A DNA stretch of 39,296 nt from AWTP1-13 sp035550075 (GCA_035550075.1 DASZQG010000060.1:1-39296), one strand, 5' to 3'; counted from the first letter of the stretch, positions 1 to 8,878 are shown. Notes: generated by a model not told the origin, from the letters alone. Numbers and translations are program-made.

Positions 1-158
1 GAATCGTTCGAAGCATGCTGGACTCTAGTAAGAGTTTGCCTCCCCTCAAGATGCATCGCCAGCGGCGAGGCTCCGCGGACAATTGCCGCTGGCCCCGGTT
101 GCGCCCGTTGCACTAAGGTGCGGCAAACTTGGGTGCAGCACCAGGAGAGCCGCCTCGC

Positions 159-1256
159 ATGGACGCCCTACACAATATGATGGCCGAGCAGGGATCGATG
201 TGGCTGGCGGCCGGCGGCCTTTTACTCGGTCTTGCATTCGGCGCCGTTGTATTTCGCACAAACTACTGCGCGATGGGCTCGCTGGCGGATATCCACAACT
301 TCGGCGACTACCGGCGGTTTCGCGCGTGGATTCTCGCCGCCGCCGTGGCGCTCGTCGGAGCGCAGCTGCTGCAAAGGACCGGTGTCGTCGCACTCGAGAG
401 GTCCATGTATCTCGGGGCAAGCATTAACTGGTTCGGTGACATCGTGGGCGGTCTTATATTCGGCTTCGGCATGGTCTTCGCCGGTGGCTGTCCGAGCCGC
501 AACCTCGCGCGCGCGGGCAGCGGCGATATACGGGCGCTCATAACATTGGTCGTCGTGGGCATTGTTGCCTATATGACAATCGGCGGGCTGTTCGCGCCGG
601 TTCGCGCCAGGCTCGAACAGGCCACATCGCTCACCCCCTTCCGAACGCAAACGCAAAGCATAGCCGACATTGCCAGCGCGGCGACGGGCTTTGGCACCGC
701 CCAGATCGGCGCCCTTCTGACCGTCCTCATTGCGGGCGCGGCAACGGTGTACTGCCTGGGCGACGCGCGCTTCCGCAAATCACCGATACATCTGTTTTCC
801 GGTCTCGCGGTCGGCCTGATCGTTGTTGCGGGTTGGGCGCTGACGGGACTTACGTTTGACGACATGGCCGTGAAACCGGTTCCGCCGATCTCGCTGACCT
901 TCGTCAGGCCGGCCGGAGACACCCTGGAATGGCTCGAGCGATACACGGCGGGCCCCCTGCCGGGCTTTGGTGCATCGACGGTGATCGGGGCAATCGTTGG
1001 TGCCTTCGCGACAGCATTGGCCATGGGACGCTTTCAGGTTGCTACTTACTCCGACGTTGGGGACACGGTGCGGAATCTGTCGGGGGCTGCGCTTATGGGG
1101 ATCGGCGGCGTCATGGCGATGGGGTGCACCGTCGGCCAGGCGATCACCGGCGTGTCCACCCTGGCGCTCGGATCATTCCTCGCTTTTGCGTCCATCGTCG
1201 CCGGCGGTTTTTATGGACTGCGAGTTTTAGAGCGCCAGATCCTGGCTGCGGCTTAG
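159..1256 (+). CDS. YeeE/YedE family sulfur-compound transporter
   Basis: Integral membrane protein of about 365 residues, almost wholly hydrophobic, with the duplicated half-channel layout of the YeeE/YedE (TsuA) family, which brings thiosulfate or related sulfur compounds across the inner membrane. The family's conserved cysteines are visible: Cys37 in NYCAMGS, Cys111 in GGCPSRN and Cys323 in MGCTVGQ; in TsuA such cysteines relay the substrate. An upstream in-frame TTG at 129 would add ten residues, but AGGAGAG at 143-149 lies nine bases before the ATG at 159, so I chose that start. A thiamine diphosphate enzyme follows after 27 bases and is probably co-transcribed. The family is clear; the substrate is inferred. 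Confidence 0.85.
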   Translation: MDALHNMMAEQGSMWLAAGGLLLGLAFGAVVFRTNYCAMGSLADIHNFGDYRRFRAWILAAAVALVGAQLLQRTGVVALERSMYLGASINWFGDIVGGLIFGFGMVFAGGCPSRNLARAGSGDIRALITLVVVGIVAYMTIGGLFAPVRARLEQATSLTPFRTQTQSIADIASAATGFGTAQIGALLTVLIAGAATVYCLGDARFRKSPIHLFSGLAVGLIVVAGWALTGLTFDDMAVKPVPPISLTFVRPAGDTLEWLERYTAGPLPGFGASTVIGAIVGAFATALAMGRFQVATYSDVGDTVRNLSGAALMGIGGVMAMGCTVGQAITGVSTLALGSFLAFASIVAGGFYGLRVLERQILAAA

Positions 1257-1283
1257 CCGCTGCAGGAGGTACCGGAGAACAGC

Positions 1284-2936
1284 ATGCGCCACGGCGGCAA
1301 GATTCTTATCGACCAGATCGAGATCCAGGGAGCGCGCGCGGCCTTCACCGTGCCAGGCGAAAGCTTCCTAGCGGCGCTCGATGGCCTGCACGACACCAAC
1401 CGGATACAGACGGTGATCTGTCGTCAGGAAGGCGGCGCGGCCATGATGGCCGAGGCCTGGGGCAAGATGACCGGCGAACCGGGGGTCTGCTTCGTGACGC
1501 GTGGCCCCGGCGCCGCGAATGCGATGAGCGGATTACATGTCGCGCGCCAGGATTCAACGCCGATGGTGCTCTTCGTCGGCCTGCCCGCGCGCGACACCGA
1601 AGATCGGGAAGCTTTCCAGGAGATCGAAACCAAACAGCTGTTCTCCTCGTTCGTCAAATGGGCCGCGGTTATCCGGGACACGCGGCGCATTCCGGAATAC
1701 GTCAGCCGCGCGTTTCACGCAGCGCGCTCCGGCCGGCCGGGTCCGGTCGTCCTCGGCTTGCCGGAGGACATGCTCTCTTCGGTATGCCAAGTCCCCGATG
1801 CGAAGTCCGCGCAGATCGCCAAGCCCGCCCCTAACGCGAACGAGATCGCGCTCTTGGGGGAGAGGTTGCTCGGTGCCAAGCGCCCGCTAATGATTGTCGG
1901 CGGTCCGGGCTGGACGGCATCAACTCAGGCCGCGCTCGAGACGTTCGCCGACCGCTTTGATCTCCCGGTCGCGGCCTCGTTTCGATGCCAGGACTATATC
2001 GACAACAGGCACCGCTGCTACGTCGGCTGCGCGGGGATCGGCATTGACCCCAAGCTCGCGGAGGCGGTCAAAACTGCCGATCTCCTCATCGTCATCGGCG
2101 CGCGCATGGGCGAGATGACGACCAGCGGATACAGCCTGCTCGATATTCCCAATCCCACTCAATATCTCGTCCACATTCATCCCTCAGCCGACGAGCTGGG
2201 CTCCGTCTATCGCCCCGATCTTCCCATTGCCTCAACGGCTGCCGGGGCCGTGGCAGCCCTGTCCGAGATCGGCAACCCACCCTCGCCTGTCGCTTGGGCC
2301 GCACACCGGGCTGCGCTGCGCGCCGCTTATGAACGCCAGCTCGCACCCATCCCGCTGCCGGGCGCGGTCAAGCTCGCCGACGTCGTTCGAGCTGCATCCG
2401 ACTTGCTGCCAGACAATGCGGTTATCACGAACGGTGCCGGCAACTACGCCGCATTCGTTCACCGCTATTTCTCCTACAAGGGATTCAGGACGCAGCTTGC
2501 ACCCACCTCCGGGTCGATGGGTTATGGCCTGCCCGCAGCAATTGCCGCCAAGCTCGCGGAGCCCGGCCGTCCGGTCGTCAATTTCCAGGGAGACGGCTGC
2601 TTCCTGATGACGGGCCAGGAGCTGGCAACAGCGGTGCAATACGGCCTGCCCGTGGTGACGGTCATCGCCAACAACGGCATGTACGGCACCATTCGAATGC
2701 ATCAGGAACGCGAGTATCCGCGGCGCGTCATCGGCACAACCCTCATCAACCCGGATTTCGCCTCCTACGCGCGAAGCTTCGGGGCGGAGGGAATTACGAT
2801 TGAAGCCACGCAGGACTTTGCCCCCGCGCTCACCGCAGCCTTGACCGCCCACAAGCCGGTCGTGATCGAGTTGAAGCTGGAACCCGAAGCGCTTTCGCCC
2901 CGCAAGACGCTGAGCGAAATCAGAGAGGGCCGGTAA
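1284..2936 (+). CDS. thiamine diphosphate-dependent enzyme, acetolactate synthase large-subunit-like
   Basis: A 550-residue protein with the three-domain layout of the acetolactate synthase / benzoylformate decarboxylase superfamily. The catalytic glutamate that activates the cofactor is Glu26 in VPGESF, and the ThDP/Mg2+ motif begins GDG at 436-438 and ends NN at 463-464. The segment FVTRGPGAANAM is typical of the family. No small regulatory subunit lies beside it, so branched-chain amino acid synthesis is unlikely to be its job. Shine-Dalgarno-like AGGAGGT (1264-1270) and GGAG (1274-1277) precede the ATG. It follows the YeeE-type transporter by 27 bases, which hints at a sulfur-containing 2-oxo acid or sulfonate substrate, but it does not read like sulfoacetaldehyde acetyltransferase. 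The exact reaction is unknown. Confidence 0.85.
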   Translation: MRHGGKILIDQIEIQGARAAFTVPGESFLAALDGLHDTNRIQTVICRQEGGAAMMAEAWGKMTGEPGVCFVTRGPGAANAMSGLHVARQDSTPMVLFVGLPARDTEDREAFQEIETKQLFSSFVKWAAVIRDTRRIPEYVSRAFHAARSGRPGPVVLGLPEDMLSSVCQVPDAKSAQIAKPAPNANEIALLGERLLGAKRPLMIVGGPGWTASTQAALETFADRFDLPVAASFRCQDYIDNRHRCYVGCAGIGIDPKLAEAVKTADLLIVIGARMGEMTTSGYSLLDIPNPTQYLVHIHPSADELGSVYRPDLPIASTAAGAVAALSEIGNPPSPVAWAAHRAALRAAYERQLAPIPLPGAVKLADVVRAASDLLPDNAVITNGAGNYAAFVHRYFSYKGFRTQLAPTSGSMGYGLPAAIAAKLAEPGRPVVNFQGDGCFLMTGQELATAVQYGLPVVTVIANNGMYGTIRMHQEREYPRRVIGTTLINPDFASYARSFGAEGITIEATQDFAPALTAALTAHKPVVIELKLEPEALSPRKTLSEIREGR

Positions 2937-3105
2937 GCAGGCCGCAAAAATTTATAGGTTATAAATCTCCGAATTATTTTAAGACGACAATATAGTTGCC
3001 GCGCCACCAATATTAATCACGGCGAAACGCGTGAATAGACTTAACGCGCGTTGTCGATTACTGTTTCCTGAATTCGATTGAATACAGATCCGGGCGATCT
3101 TCCCC
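2937..3105. other. AT-rich intergenic stretch
   Basis: Unusually AT-rich for this window, especially 2945-3020. It contains a small dyad TTTATA-GGT-TATAAA at 2951-2965 and a TATAGT at 2991-2996 that could be a -10 element, although no good -35 lies at the right distance. It probably carries the promoter for the small ORF at 3106 or the 3' end of the preceding transcript. Confidence 0.3.
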
Positions 3106-3279
3106 ATGGACCTTTTTGCTGCAGAGCAGGCGAACGGAAAAACCTGGAACCGGGCGAAGCTCGGGGCATTCCTCTTCTTCGCTATCGCCGGGGCTTTGTG
3201 GGTAGCCTCGCTCTGCGTCCCGCCGCCGGCGAATATTGGACCGGCCGGGAACATCTCTGCCGCCACGACGGCACGCTAA
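3106..3279 (+). CDS. possible small single-span membrane protein (57 aa), unknown
   Basis: An ATG-initiated frame of 57 codons ending in TAA. Residues 1-18 are polar with a basic end (Lys12, Arg16, Lys18), residues 19-38 form a hydrophobic helix (starting LGAFLFFAIAG), and the tail is Pro/Ala rich, which would fit an inner-membrane protein with one span. A strong hairpin terminator begins 23 bases after the stop, and an AT-rich stretch lies upstream, so it sits like a real monocistronic gene. There is no convincing ribosome binding site and I do not recognise the sequence. It may be a chance frame. Confidence 0.35.
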   Translation: MDLFAAEQANGKTWNRAKLGAFLFFAIAGALWVASLCVPPPANIGPAGNISAATTAR

Positions 3280-3302
3280 AGTTTCGACGACGCTCCCCCA
3301 AG

Positions 3303-3340
3303 AGGTCCCCTGCTTCGGTTCGAAGTAGGGGACCTTTCCC
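3303..3340 (+). terminator. Rho-independent terminator
   Basis: A 15-bp stem pairs 3303-3317 with 3321-3335 (one G-T pair), with a GTT loop, followed by TTCCC and TTT. It ends transcription from the left (small ORF or TPP-enzyme operon) and, being nearly symmetrical, may also serve the convergent aldolase gene that ends at 3352. Confidence 0.8.
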
Positions 3341-3351
3341 TTTCAGGGGCA

Positions 3352-4278
3352 TCACGCCGCATTCGCAAAGTCCAGCCGGAAGTTGTGAGCATCCGCGAGC
3401 GTGCGGATGACTTTGTTCGCCTCATCTGCCGGCAGTGGCAGGAACGGTGGTCGCGTCCTGGCCCAGCCTTCATCCCGCCGGTAATGAGCAATCACGGCCT
3501 TCAGCGCTGGGATCATCGGGTAGGCCTGGATCGCCTTCCTGAGAGACGTGATGCCCGCCTGCAAAGCGTCCGCGTTGGGGCCTTTCCAGTTGTCGTAGAC
3601 CTCGCGGATCGCGGCCGCGCTTACGTTGCAGGTCGCCGAAATACAGCCTGCGGCACCATTCCTCAGGCCATCGAGCAGGAAAACCTCCGATCCGGGGAAT
3701 ACTTGAAGCTGCGGGAACTCTTTCAGGATCGACAACGTATTTTGCCAGTCCCCGGAGGAATCTTTCAAACCGACAATGGTTTTCGGGAATTCCTTGACCA
3801 GCTGCCCAATCAGCGAAAGCGAAAAGCCGACCTGGGCCACCGGCGGGATGTGATAGAGGTATATCTTCAGGCGCTCGTCGCCCACCCCCTCGATCACGTC
3901 CGCAAAGAAGCGGAACAGTCCCGCCTCCGCAGGAGCCTTGTAGTAAAAAGGTGGCAACATCAGAACGCCGCCGCAGCCGAGGTCCACGGCGTGACGCGTG
4001 AGCGTGAGCGCATCCATCAACGAGCACATGCCGGTCCCCGGCATCAGCTTTTCCGCGTCGAGGCCCGCGTCGATCAGCTCCTCCAGAAGTTCCATGCGCT
4101 CGTCGAGACCCAGTGAGTTCGCCTCACTTGTGGTCCCGAACGGCGCCAGGCCGGTGCAGCCCTCGGCCATCAGCCACTGCGCGTGAGCCACGAAGCGTTC
4201 CGCGTCGGCGCTTCCATCATCGCCGAACGGCGTAAGCACAGGCGTGATAACGCCCGAGAAGCCGGGACTGTCAGTCAT
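3352..4278 (-). CDS. dihydrodipicolinate synthase family protein (class I aldolase)
   Basis: A 308-residue (beta/alpha)8 lyase of the DapA / N-acetylneuraminate lyase family, which forms a Schiff base between a lysine and a 2-oxo acid. Visible are the GTTSE loop at 48-52, Tyr142 in LYHIPP, and Lys172 in VGLKDSSGD, the expected Schiff-base residue. Family members include lysine biosynthesis DapA and many sugar-acid or hydroxyproline aldolases/dehydratases. The GTTSE (not GTTGE) loop and the pairing with a glutathione S-transferase argue for a catabolic member rather than true DapA. It starts 15 bases downstream of the GST stop with GAGG before the ATG, so the two form an operon. Substrate unknown. 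Confidence 0.85.
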   Translation of the reverse strand: MTDSPGFSGVITPVLTPFGDDGSADAERFVAHAQWLMAEGCTGLAPFGTTSEANSLGLDERMELLEELIDAGLDAEKLMPGTGMCSLMDALTLTRHAVDLGCGGVLMLPPFYYKAPAEAGLFRFFADVIEGVGDERLKIYLYHIPPVAQVGFSLSLIGQLVKEFPKTIVGLKDSSGDWQNTLSILKEFPQLQVFPGSEVFLLDGLRNGAAGCISATCNVSAAAIREVYDNWKGPNADALQAGITSLRKAIQAYPMIPALKAVIAHYRRDEGWARTRPPFLPLPADEANKVIRTLADAHNFRLDFANAA

Positions 4279-4293
4279 GGGTGGCCTCGCTGT

Positions 4294-4935
4294 TCACATT
4301 GAAGATGCTGGCATCGGGATGCCGGGTTGCTTGATGGGAACGTGGTAGCCCTTCTGTACGGCCGGCCGGGCGGCGATTGCTTTGTACCACCTTACGACGT
4401 TCGGGTACTCGTTCAGATCGATGGTCTGCCATTCAAATCGCGAGACCCACGGCCAGGTTGCCATGTCTGCGATAGAATACTCCCCGGCCATATATTCATT
4501 GTCCGAGAGCCGCTGATCCAACACGGAATAAAGACGCTTAGCCTCCTTCAGGTAGCGCTCCTCCGCATACGGCGCCTTGCCCTTGTTGTATTTCACAAAG
4601 TGGTGCACCTGACCGAACATCGGACCGACGCCACCCATCTGCCACATGAGCCACTCGACGGTCTGCCAATGACGGTCGGTATCGGCAGGCCAGAACCTCC
4701 CTGTCTTCTCCGCTAGATACATAAGGATCGCAGCGGACTCGAATAAATGGCGATTGGCCTCACGGTCGATGATTGCTGGAATGCGGTTGTTCGGGCTGAT
4801 CTTCAAAAACTCGGGCGCGAATTGTTCTCCCTTGCTGATGTCGATGGGATGTGCGGCATACTCGAGGCCGCACTCTTCGAGCATGATCGACACTTTGCGT
4901 CCGTTGGGGGTCGACCATGTATAAAGATCAATCAT
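4294..4935 (-). CDS. glutathione S-transferase family protein (YfcG/YghU-like)
   Basis: About 213 residues from the ATG at 4935. The N-terminal thioredoxin-like domain begins MIDLYTWSTPNGRK, with the TPNGRKVSIMLEE signature of the Nu-class GSTs (YfcG, YghU), which use a Thr/Asn pair and often have disulfide-reductase activity on glutathione. It continues with the cis-proline segment NRIPAI and the FESAAIL glutathione-gamma-glutamyl binding motif; an all-alpha C-terminal domain follows with EYSIADMATWPW. A TTG at 4980 would extend it by 15 residues that do not fit the family. It is the first gene of a likely two-gene unit with the aldolase. The physiological substrate cannot be told. Confidence 0.87.
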   Translation of the reverse strand: MIDLYTWSTPNGRKVSIMLEECGLEYAAHPIDISKGEQFAPEFLKISPNNRIPAIIDREANRHLFESAAILMYLAEKTGRFWPADTDRHWQTVEWLMWQMGGVGPMFGQVHHFVKYNKGKAPYAEERYLKEAKRLYSVLDQRLSDNEYMAGEYSIADMATWPWVSRFEWQTIDLNEYPNVVRWYKAIAARPAVQKGYHVPIKQPGIPMPASSM

Positions 4936-5192
4936 GCGTCCGATCCATCTTTGGCTGATGAGAGGTTTACGGGAGAGCAATGCGTCTGGCAGTTCACGTT
5001 ACCAAAATACATTGTGACACAGTTCTGCCCCAATCGCGCGAAACCGTTGGTCGCATGGCTGAGGCGGGGCCGCGCGGGTCCTCCCTTCCTGGGGCTCGCT
5101 TGGAGAGCTCCTCAGGGGAGCGGCGGACTTGACCAAGCGGTCCCGCCTCGGCTTATAACCCGGCGCCACGACGGCCCGGCACAATCAGTCCC

Positions 5193-7628
5193 TCACCGTC
5201 CAGTCTTCGCCGCGCCGCCTCTCGGCGCGATTTGATATCTGACGCGCCGGCCGCCGAGACTGGCCGCAGCGCCTAGGATCGCGGCGACGTCCAATCCGTA
5301 GTGGCCATACAGTTCAGAGATCGACCCGGACTGACCGAAGTGCTCGACGCCCAGAGCGCGCGTCCGATGGCCACGAACACCACCCAGCCATGACAGATAT
5401 TCGGGGTGGGCGTCCGCGATGGCGAGAATGCACGCATCCCGGGGTAGTTCCCCCAAGAGTCTCTCGACGTGGGACGGCTCATCGGAGTGCCCTTGCTCCC
5501 GCGCGCGCTGCGCTGCATGCCAGCCCGCCGAAAGCCGATCGGCCGACGTGACCGCGAGCACGCCGATGCCGCGGAAATCTTCCGACAGCAGGCCTGCTGC
5601 CTCGATCGCCTCGGGCGCCACAGATCCGGCATAGGCGATCGCGATCTCGGCTCCGGCATCCGGCTTTCGCAGCCAATAACCGCCTTGGACGATCGCTTCT
5701 GCAAGTTCACTCGAGATCATTCGCGGCGGCTGGTCGAGGGGCCTGGTGGAAAGACGAAGATAGACCGAGCCGCCCTTTTCATCGCGGTGCCAGCGCTCTT
5801 CGCTGTCCTCGTGCCCTTCCCGCTGCATGTAGTCGAAAGCCCATCTCATGATCACCGCCAGTTCATCGACGTAGGCCGGCTCGAAGGAGGCGAGTCCGTC
5901 CTGCGCCATGCCGATGAGCGGCGTACCGATCGATTGATGCGCCCCACCCTCCGGCGCCAGCGTGATGCCGGATGGGGTGCCCGCAACGATGAAGCGCGCA
6001 TCCTGATAGCAGGCATAGTTCAGCGCATCGAGCCCGCGGCAGACAAAGGGATCATAGAGCGTGCCAATCGGCAGGAGACGTTCGCCGAACAAGCTGTGCG
6101 AAAGGCCCAGCGCGGCAAGCAGGAGGAAAAGATTCATTTCGGCGATGCCAAGCTCGAAGTGCTGGCCGCGCGGGCTCAGCTCCCACTTCTGTGGCGACAT
6201 CAAACCCCTCTCCTTGAAGAGGTCATCCTGGCTGGACATCGAAAACAGCCCGCGTCGATTGACCCAGGGCCCGAGATTTGTGGACACGGTCACGTCGGGC
6301 GAGGTCGTGACAATGCGGTCTGCGAGCGGTCCACCGGCACGCGCAATTTCGTCGAGGACGCGCCCGAACCCCGCCTGCGTGGACATCTGGCCGTTCACAC
6401 GGATGTCCGGAAATCCCGCCAGAGGAACCTTCGCCGCATGCAGGCGCCGCCGCCCCCGCTTGACGAAGGGAACGCGTTGAAGGAACCGCTCGATCTTCTC
6501 AGGCGCAATATCAAGCCCCGAGAACTTTTCCCACTCCTCGCCCTGATTGATGTTCTGGCGAGCGCGCAGCTCCTGAATCTGCGCCCTTGTCATGAGGCCG
6601 GCGTGGTTGTCCTTGTGGCCCTGGAACGGCAGGCCAAAGCCCTTGATCGTATAGGCAATGAAACAAACAGGCTGTCCGCTTGGAGCATCCTCGAACCCTT
6701 CCAGGATCGTCTCCAGATCGTGTCCCCCGAGATTGGTCATCAGCCGGGCAAGGGACGCGTCATCATGGCGGCGAACGATCTCAAGGGTCTCCGGATAGCC
6801 CGCGAAATCCTCTTCCAGCTGGTGCCGCCACGCGGCGCCGCCCTGAAACACCAGGGCGGAGTAGAGCATGTTGGGGCAATCGTCGATCCAGCGTCGCAGA
6901 TGCTCGCCCCCCGGCTCGGCGAACGCCCGCTGCAGCAGCTTTCCGTACTTGAGAAGGACGACCTTCCAGCCCAGGTTCTCGAACAGGGCCGCCATCTTCA
7001 TGAAGAGACGATCCGACACCACGGAATCGAGGCTCTGCCGATTGTAGTCGATGATCCACCAGCAGTTCTGCAGGCCGTGCTTCCAATATTCGAGCAGGGC
7101 CTCATGCACGTTGCCCTCATCGAGCTCAGCATCGCCCATCAAGGCGATCATGCGCCCCTTCGGCCAGTCGGTGCTCCATTTCTTGGCGTGGATGTAGTCC
7201 TGCACGAGACTGGCGAAGCCGGTGACGGCGACACCCAGGCCGACCGATCCAGTCGAGAAATCGACGTCGTCGGAGTCCTTGGTGCGCGAGGGGTACGACT
7301 GCGCACCGCCAAACGCCCGAAAATTCTTGAGATTGTCTTCCGTCTGATGTCCGAGCAGATACTGGATGGCGTGGAACACCGGGCTCGCATGCGGCTTGAC
7401 GGCGACCCTGTCTTCGGGACGCAGCGTATGGAAGTAAAGCGCCGTCATCAGGGTGACGAGGGAGGCGGAAGACGCCTGATGCCCGCCGACCTTCAATCCG
7501 TCGCCGCGATCGACCTCATGGTTGGCGTGATGGATCATGTAGGTCGATAGCCAGAGAACCTTGCGCTCCAACTGTCGCAAGTACTCCAGCGTCGAAACCT
7601 CCTGCGGCAGGACACGCGCCCCTTCCAT
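5193..7628 (-). CDS. homodimeric-type 2-oxoacid dehydrogenase E1 (AceE/transketolase-like)
   Basis: An 811-residue ThDP enzyme resembling AceE-type E1, somewhat shorter than AceE (about 890). Conserved histidines are His50 (GGHQAS) and His80 (KPHASP). The cofactor motif runs GDAELDEGN (165-173) to IIDYNRQSLD (192-201). The transketolase-type pyrimidine domain has the catalytic glutamate Glu497 in ELGIAEMN. It would decarboxylate a 2-oxo acid and pass the acyl group to a lipoyl E2, which is not encoded nearby. Its ATG shares one base with the TAA of threonine ammonia-lyase, so it is co-translated with the enzyme that makes 2-oxobutyrate; P. putida MdeB, an E1 for 2-oxobutyrate, is a precedent in the same family. 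Databases may label such proteins simply transketolase. The substrate is inferred from context. Confidence 0.78.
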   Translation of the reverse strand: MEGARVLPQEVSTLEYLRQLERKVLWLSTYMIHHANHEVDRGDGLKVGGHQASSASLVTLMTALYFHTLRPEDRVAVKPHASPVFHAIQYLLGHQTEDNLKNFRAFGGAQSYPSRTKDSDDVDFSTGSVGLGVAVTGFASLVQDYIHAKKWSTDWPKGRMIALMGDAELDEGNVHEALLEYWKHGLQNCWWIIDYNRQSLDSVVSDRLFMKMAALFENLGWKVVLLKYGKLLQRAFAEPGGEHLRRWIDDCPNMLYSALVFQGGAAWRHQLEEDFAGYPETLEIVRRHDDASLARLMTNLGGHDLETILEGFEDAPSGQPVCFIAYTIKGFGLPFQGHKDNHAGLMTRAQIQELRARQNINQGEEWEKFSGLDIAPEKIERFLQRVPFVKRGRRRLHAAKVPLAGFPDIRVNGQMSTQAGFGRVLDEIARAGGPLADRIVTTSPDVTVSTNLGPWVNRRGLFSMSSQDDLFKERGLMSPQKWELSPRGQHFELGIAEMNLFLLLAALGLSHSLFGERLLPIGTLYDPFVCRGLDALNYACYQDARFIVAGTPSGITLAPEGGAHQSIGTPLIGMAQDGLASFEPAYVDELAVIMRWAFDYMQREGHEDSEERWHRDEKGGSVYLRLSTRPLDQPPRMISSELAEAIVQGGYWLRKPDAGAEIAIAYAGSVAPEAIEAAGLLSEDFRGIGVLAVTSADRLSAGWHAAQRAREQGHSDEPSHVERLLGELPRDACILAIADAHPEYLSWLGGVRGHRTRALGVEHFGQSGSISELYGHYGLDVAAILGAAASLGGRRVRYQIAPRGGAAKTGR

Positions 7629-8878
7629 TAGTCAGCTCCATGAGAATTGCCGCGGATCTCCACGTCGAGCCCAGAGGCCCGGAGCCTCGCCACCGTATCC
7701 TGCAGGTGGGCGCGGTCCCGCGTCTCTATGACGACATCCAGCAACGTACGCTTGGCCGGTAAGGCGGAGAAAACCCGCTGATGGGTCACTTCCACGATAT
7801 TGGCACCAGCCGCCGCCAGCGAATTGGCAACACTGGCGAGCGCGCCGGGCCGATCTACCAGGTCGATGCTGAGTTGCGTCAGACGTCCCTCGCGGGCAAG
7901 TTCCCGCGTGAGCACGCCGGCTAGCAGGCGGGCATCGATGTTGCCGCCGCAAAGAACGAGCCCGACGGTGCGTCCCTGGAACAGATCGCGGTTTGCGAGA
8001 ACCGCTGCGAGCCCGGCTGCACCCGCGCCTTCAACGACCGTCTTCTCGATGTTGATCAGCAGGCTCACCGCGTGCTCGAGTTCCTGTTCGCTTACGAGGA
8101 CAATGTCGTCAACCAGTTCTCGCACGATCGCCTGCGTCAGCCGCCCGGGTGTGCGGACCGCAATTCCTTCAGCCAGTGTCTCCCCTTGAACGGGCAGATG
8201 GGTGCCCTTCACGGCGTTGTACATGGATGGAAAGAGCTTCGCCTGGACACCGAACAGCCGAATGTCTGGTCTGATGGCCCTGGCGGCCACGGCAATCCCT
8301 GAGATCAGGCCACCTCCGCCTATCGGTACCACAAGCGTGTCGATTTCCGGGGCGGCACCCAGCATCTCGAGAGCAATGGTGCCCTGCCCGGCGATCACCA
8401 GCGGGTCATCGTAGGGATGGATGAAGGTGAGGCGGTTCCGGCGCCCGTAGTCGTGTGCGTAGGCCGCTGCCTGCTCGACGGTCTCTCCTTCGAGGATGAC
8501 CTCGGCGCCGTGACCCTGGGTATTCACGACCTTCACCGTCGGCGTATTGACCGGCATCACGATCGTTGCCGGAACGGACAGCCGGTGCGCATGGTAGGCA
8601 ACGCCCTGGGCGTGATTGCCGGCGGACATGGCGATCACGCCGCGGGCTTTTTCATCCGGCGAAAGTGTCGACAAACGGTTCAGCGCGCCTCGCTCCTTGA
8701 ACGACGCGGTGAATTGGAGGTTCTCGAATTTCAGCCACAGCTTGCAGCCCGCAATTTGCGAGAGCGTGCGGCTCCAATCGCAATCGGTTTCGACGATGGC
8801 GCCCCTCAAGCGCTTGCGTGCCGCCTCGATGTCATCGAGCGCCACGGCAAGCGCCGCACGTCTGGTCGGATCAGTCAT
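7628..8878 (-). CDS. ilvA: threonine ammonia-lyase with C-terminal ACT domain
   Basis: A 416-residue fold-type II PLP enzyme that turns L-threonine into 2-oxobutyrate and ammonia (often also acting on serine). The Schiff-base lysine is Lys61 in FTASFKERGA; the phosphate-binding glycine loop is GGGGL at 187-191; SAGNHAQG at 85-92 holds the substrate carboxylate. A single ACT domain fills about residues 335-412 (starts near LTQLSIDLVDRPGAL), giving the short form, roughly 100 residues less than biosynthetic IlvA with its double ACT-like domain. Its TAA overlaps the ATG of an AceE-type E1 by one base, which points to use of the 2-oxobutyrate for catabolism or propionyl-CoA supply rather than isoleucine synthesis. 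The symbol is for the reaction; tdcB-like would be an equal choice. Confidence 0.9.
   Translation of the reverse strand: MTDPTRRAALAVALDDIEAARKRLRGAIVETDCDWSRTLSQIAGCKLWLKFENLQFTASFKERGALNRLSTLSPDEKARGVIAMSAGNHAQGVAYHAHRLSVPATIVMPVNTPTVKVVNTQGHGAEVILEGETVEQAAAYAHDYGRRNRLTFIHPYDDPLVIAGQGTIALEMLGAAPEIDTLVVPIGGGGLISGIAVAARAIRPDIRLFGVQAKLFPSMYNAVKGTHLPVQGETLAEGIAVRTPGRLTQAIVRELVDDIVLVSEQELEHAVSLLINIEKTVVEGAGAAGLAAVLANRDLFQGRTVGLVLCGGNIDARLLAGVLTRELAREGRLTQLSIDLVDRPGALASVANSLAAAGANIVEVTHQRVFSALPAKRTLLDVVIETRDRAHLQDTVARLRASGLDVEIRGNSHGAD

Noticed and set aside
1257..1283. A thiamine riboswitch upstream of the ThDP enzyme
   Set aside because: The gap is only 27 bases, far too short for a THI element, and the gene uses rather than makes thiamine diphosphate.
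1284..2936. Sulfoacetaldehyde acetyltransferase (Xsc) as the identity of the ThDP enzyme
   Set aside because: The N-terminal region and length do not match what I recall of Xsc; the sulfur link rests only on the neighbouring transporter.
3352..4278. Lysine-biosynthesis dapA
   Set aside because: The active-site loop reads GTTSE rather than GTTGE and the gene sits with a glutathione S-transferase, so a family-level name is safer.
5469..7550. 693-codon open frame on the plus strand opposite the E1 gene
   Set aside because: It is a shadow of the high-GC coding strand: the minus-strand frame encodes a clear ThDP enzyme with catalytic motifs, while this product has no recognisable domain.
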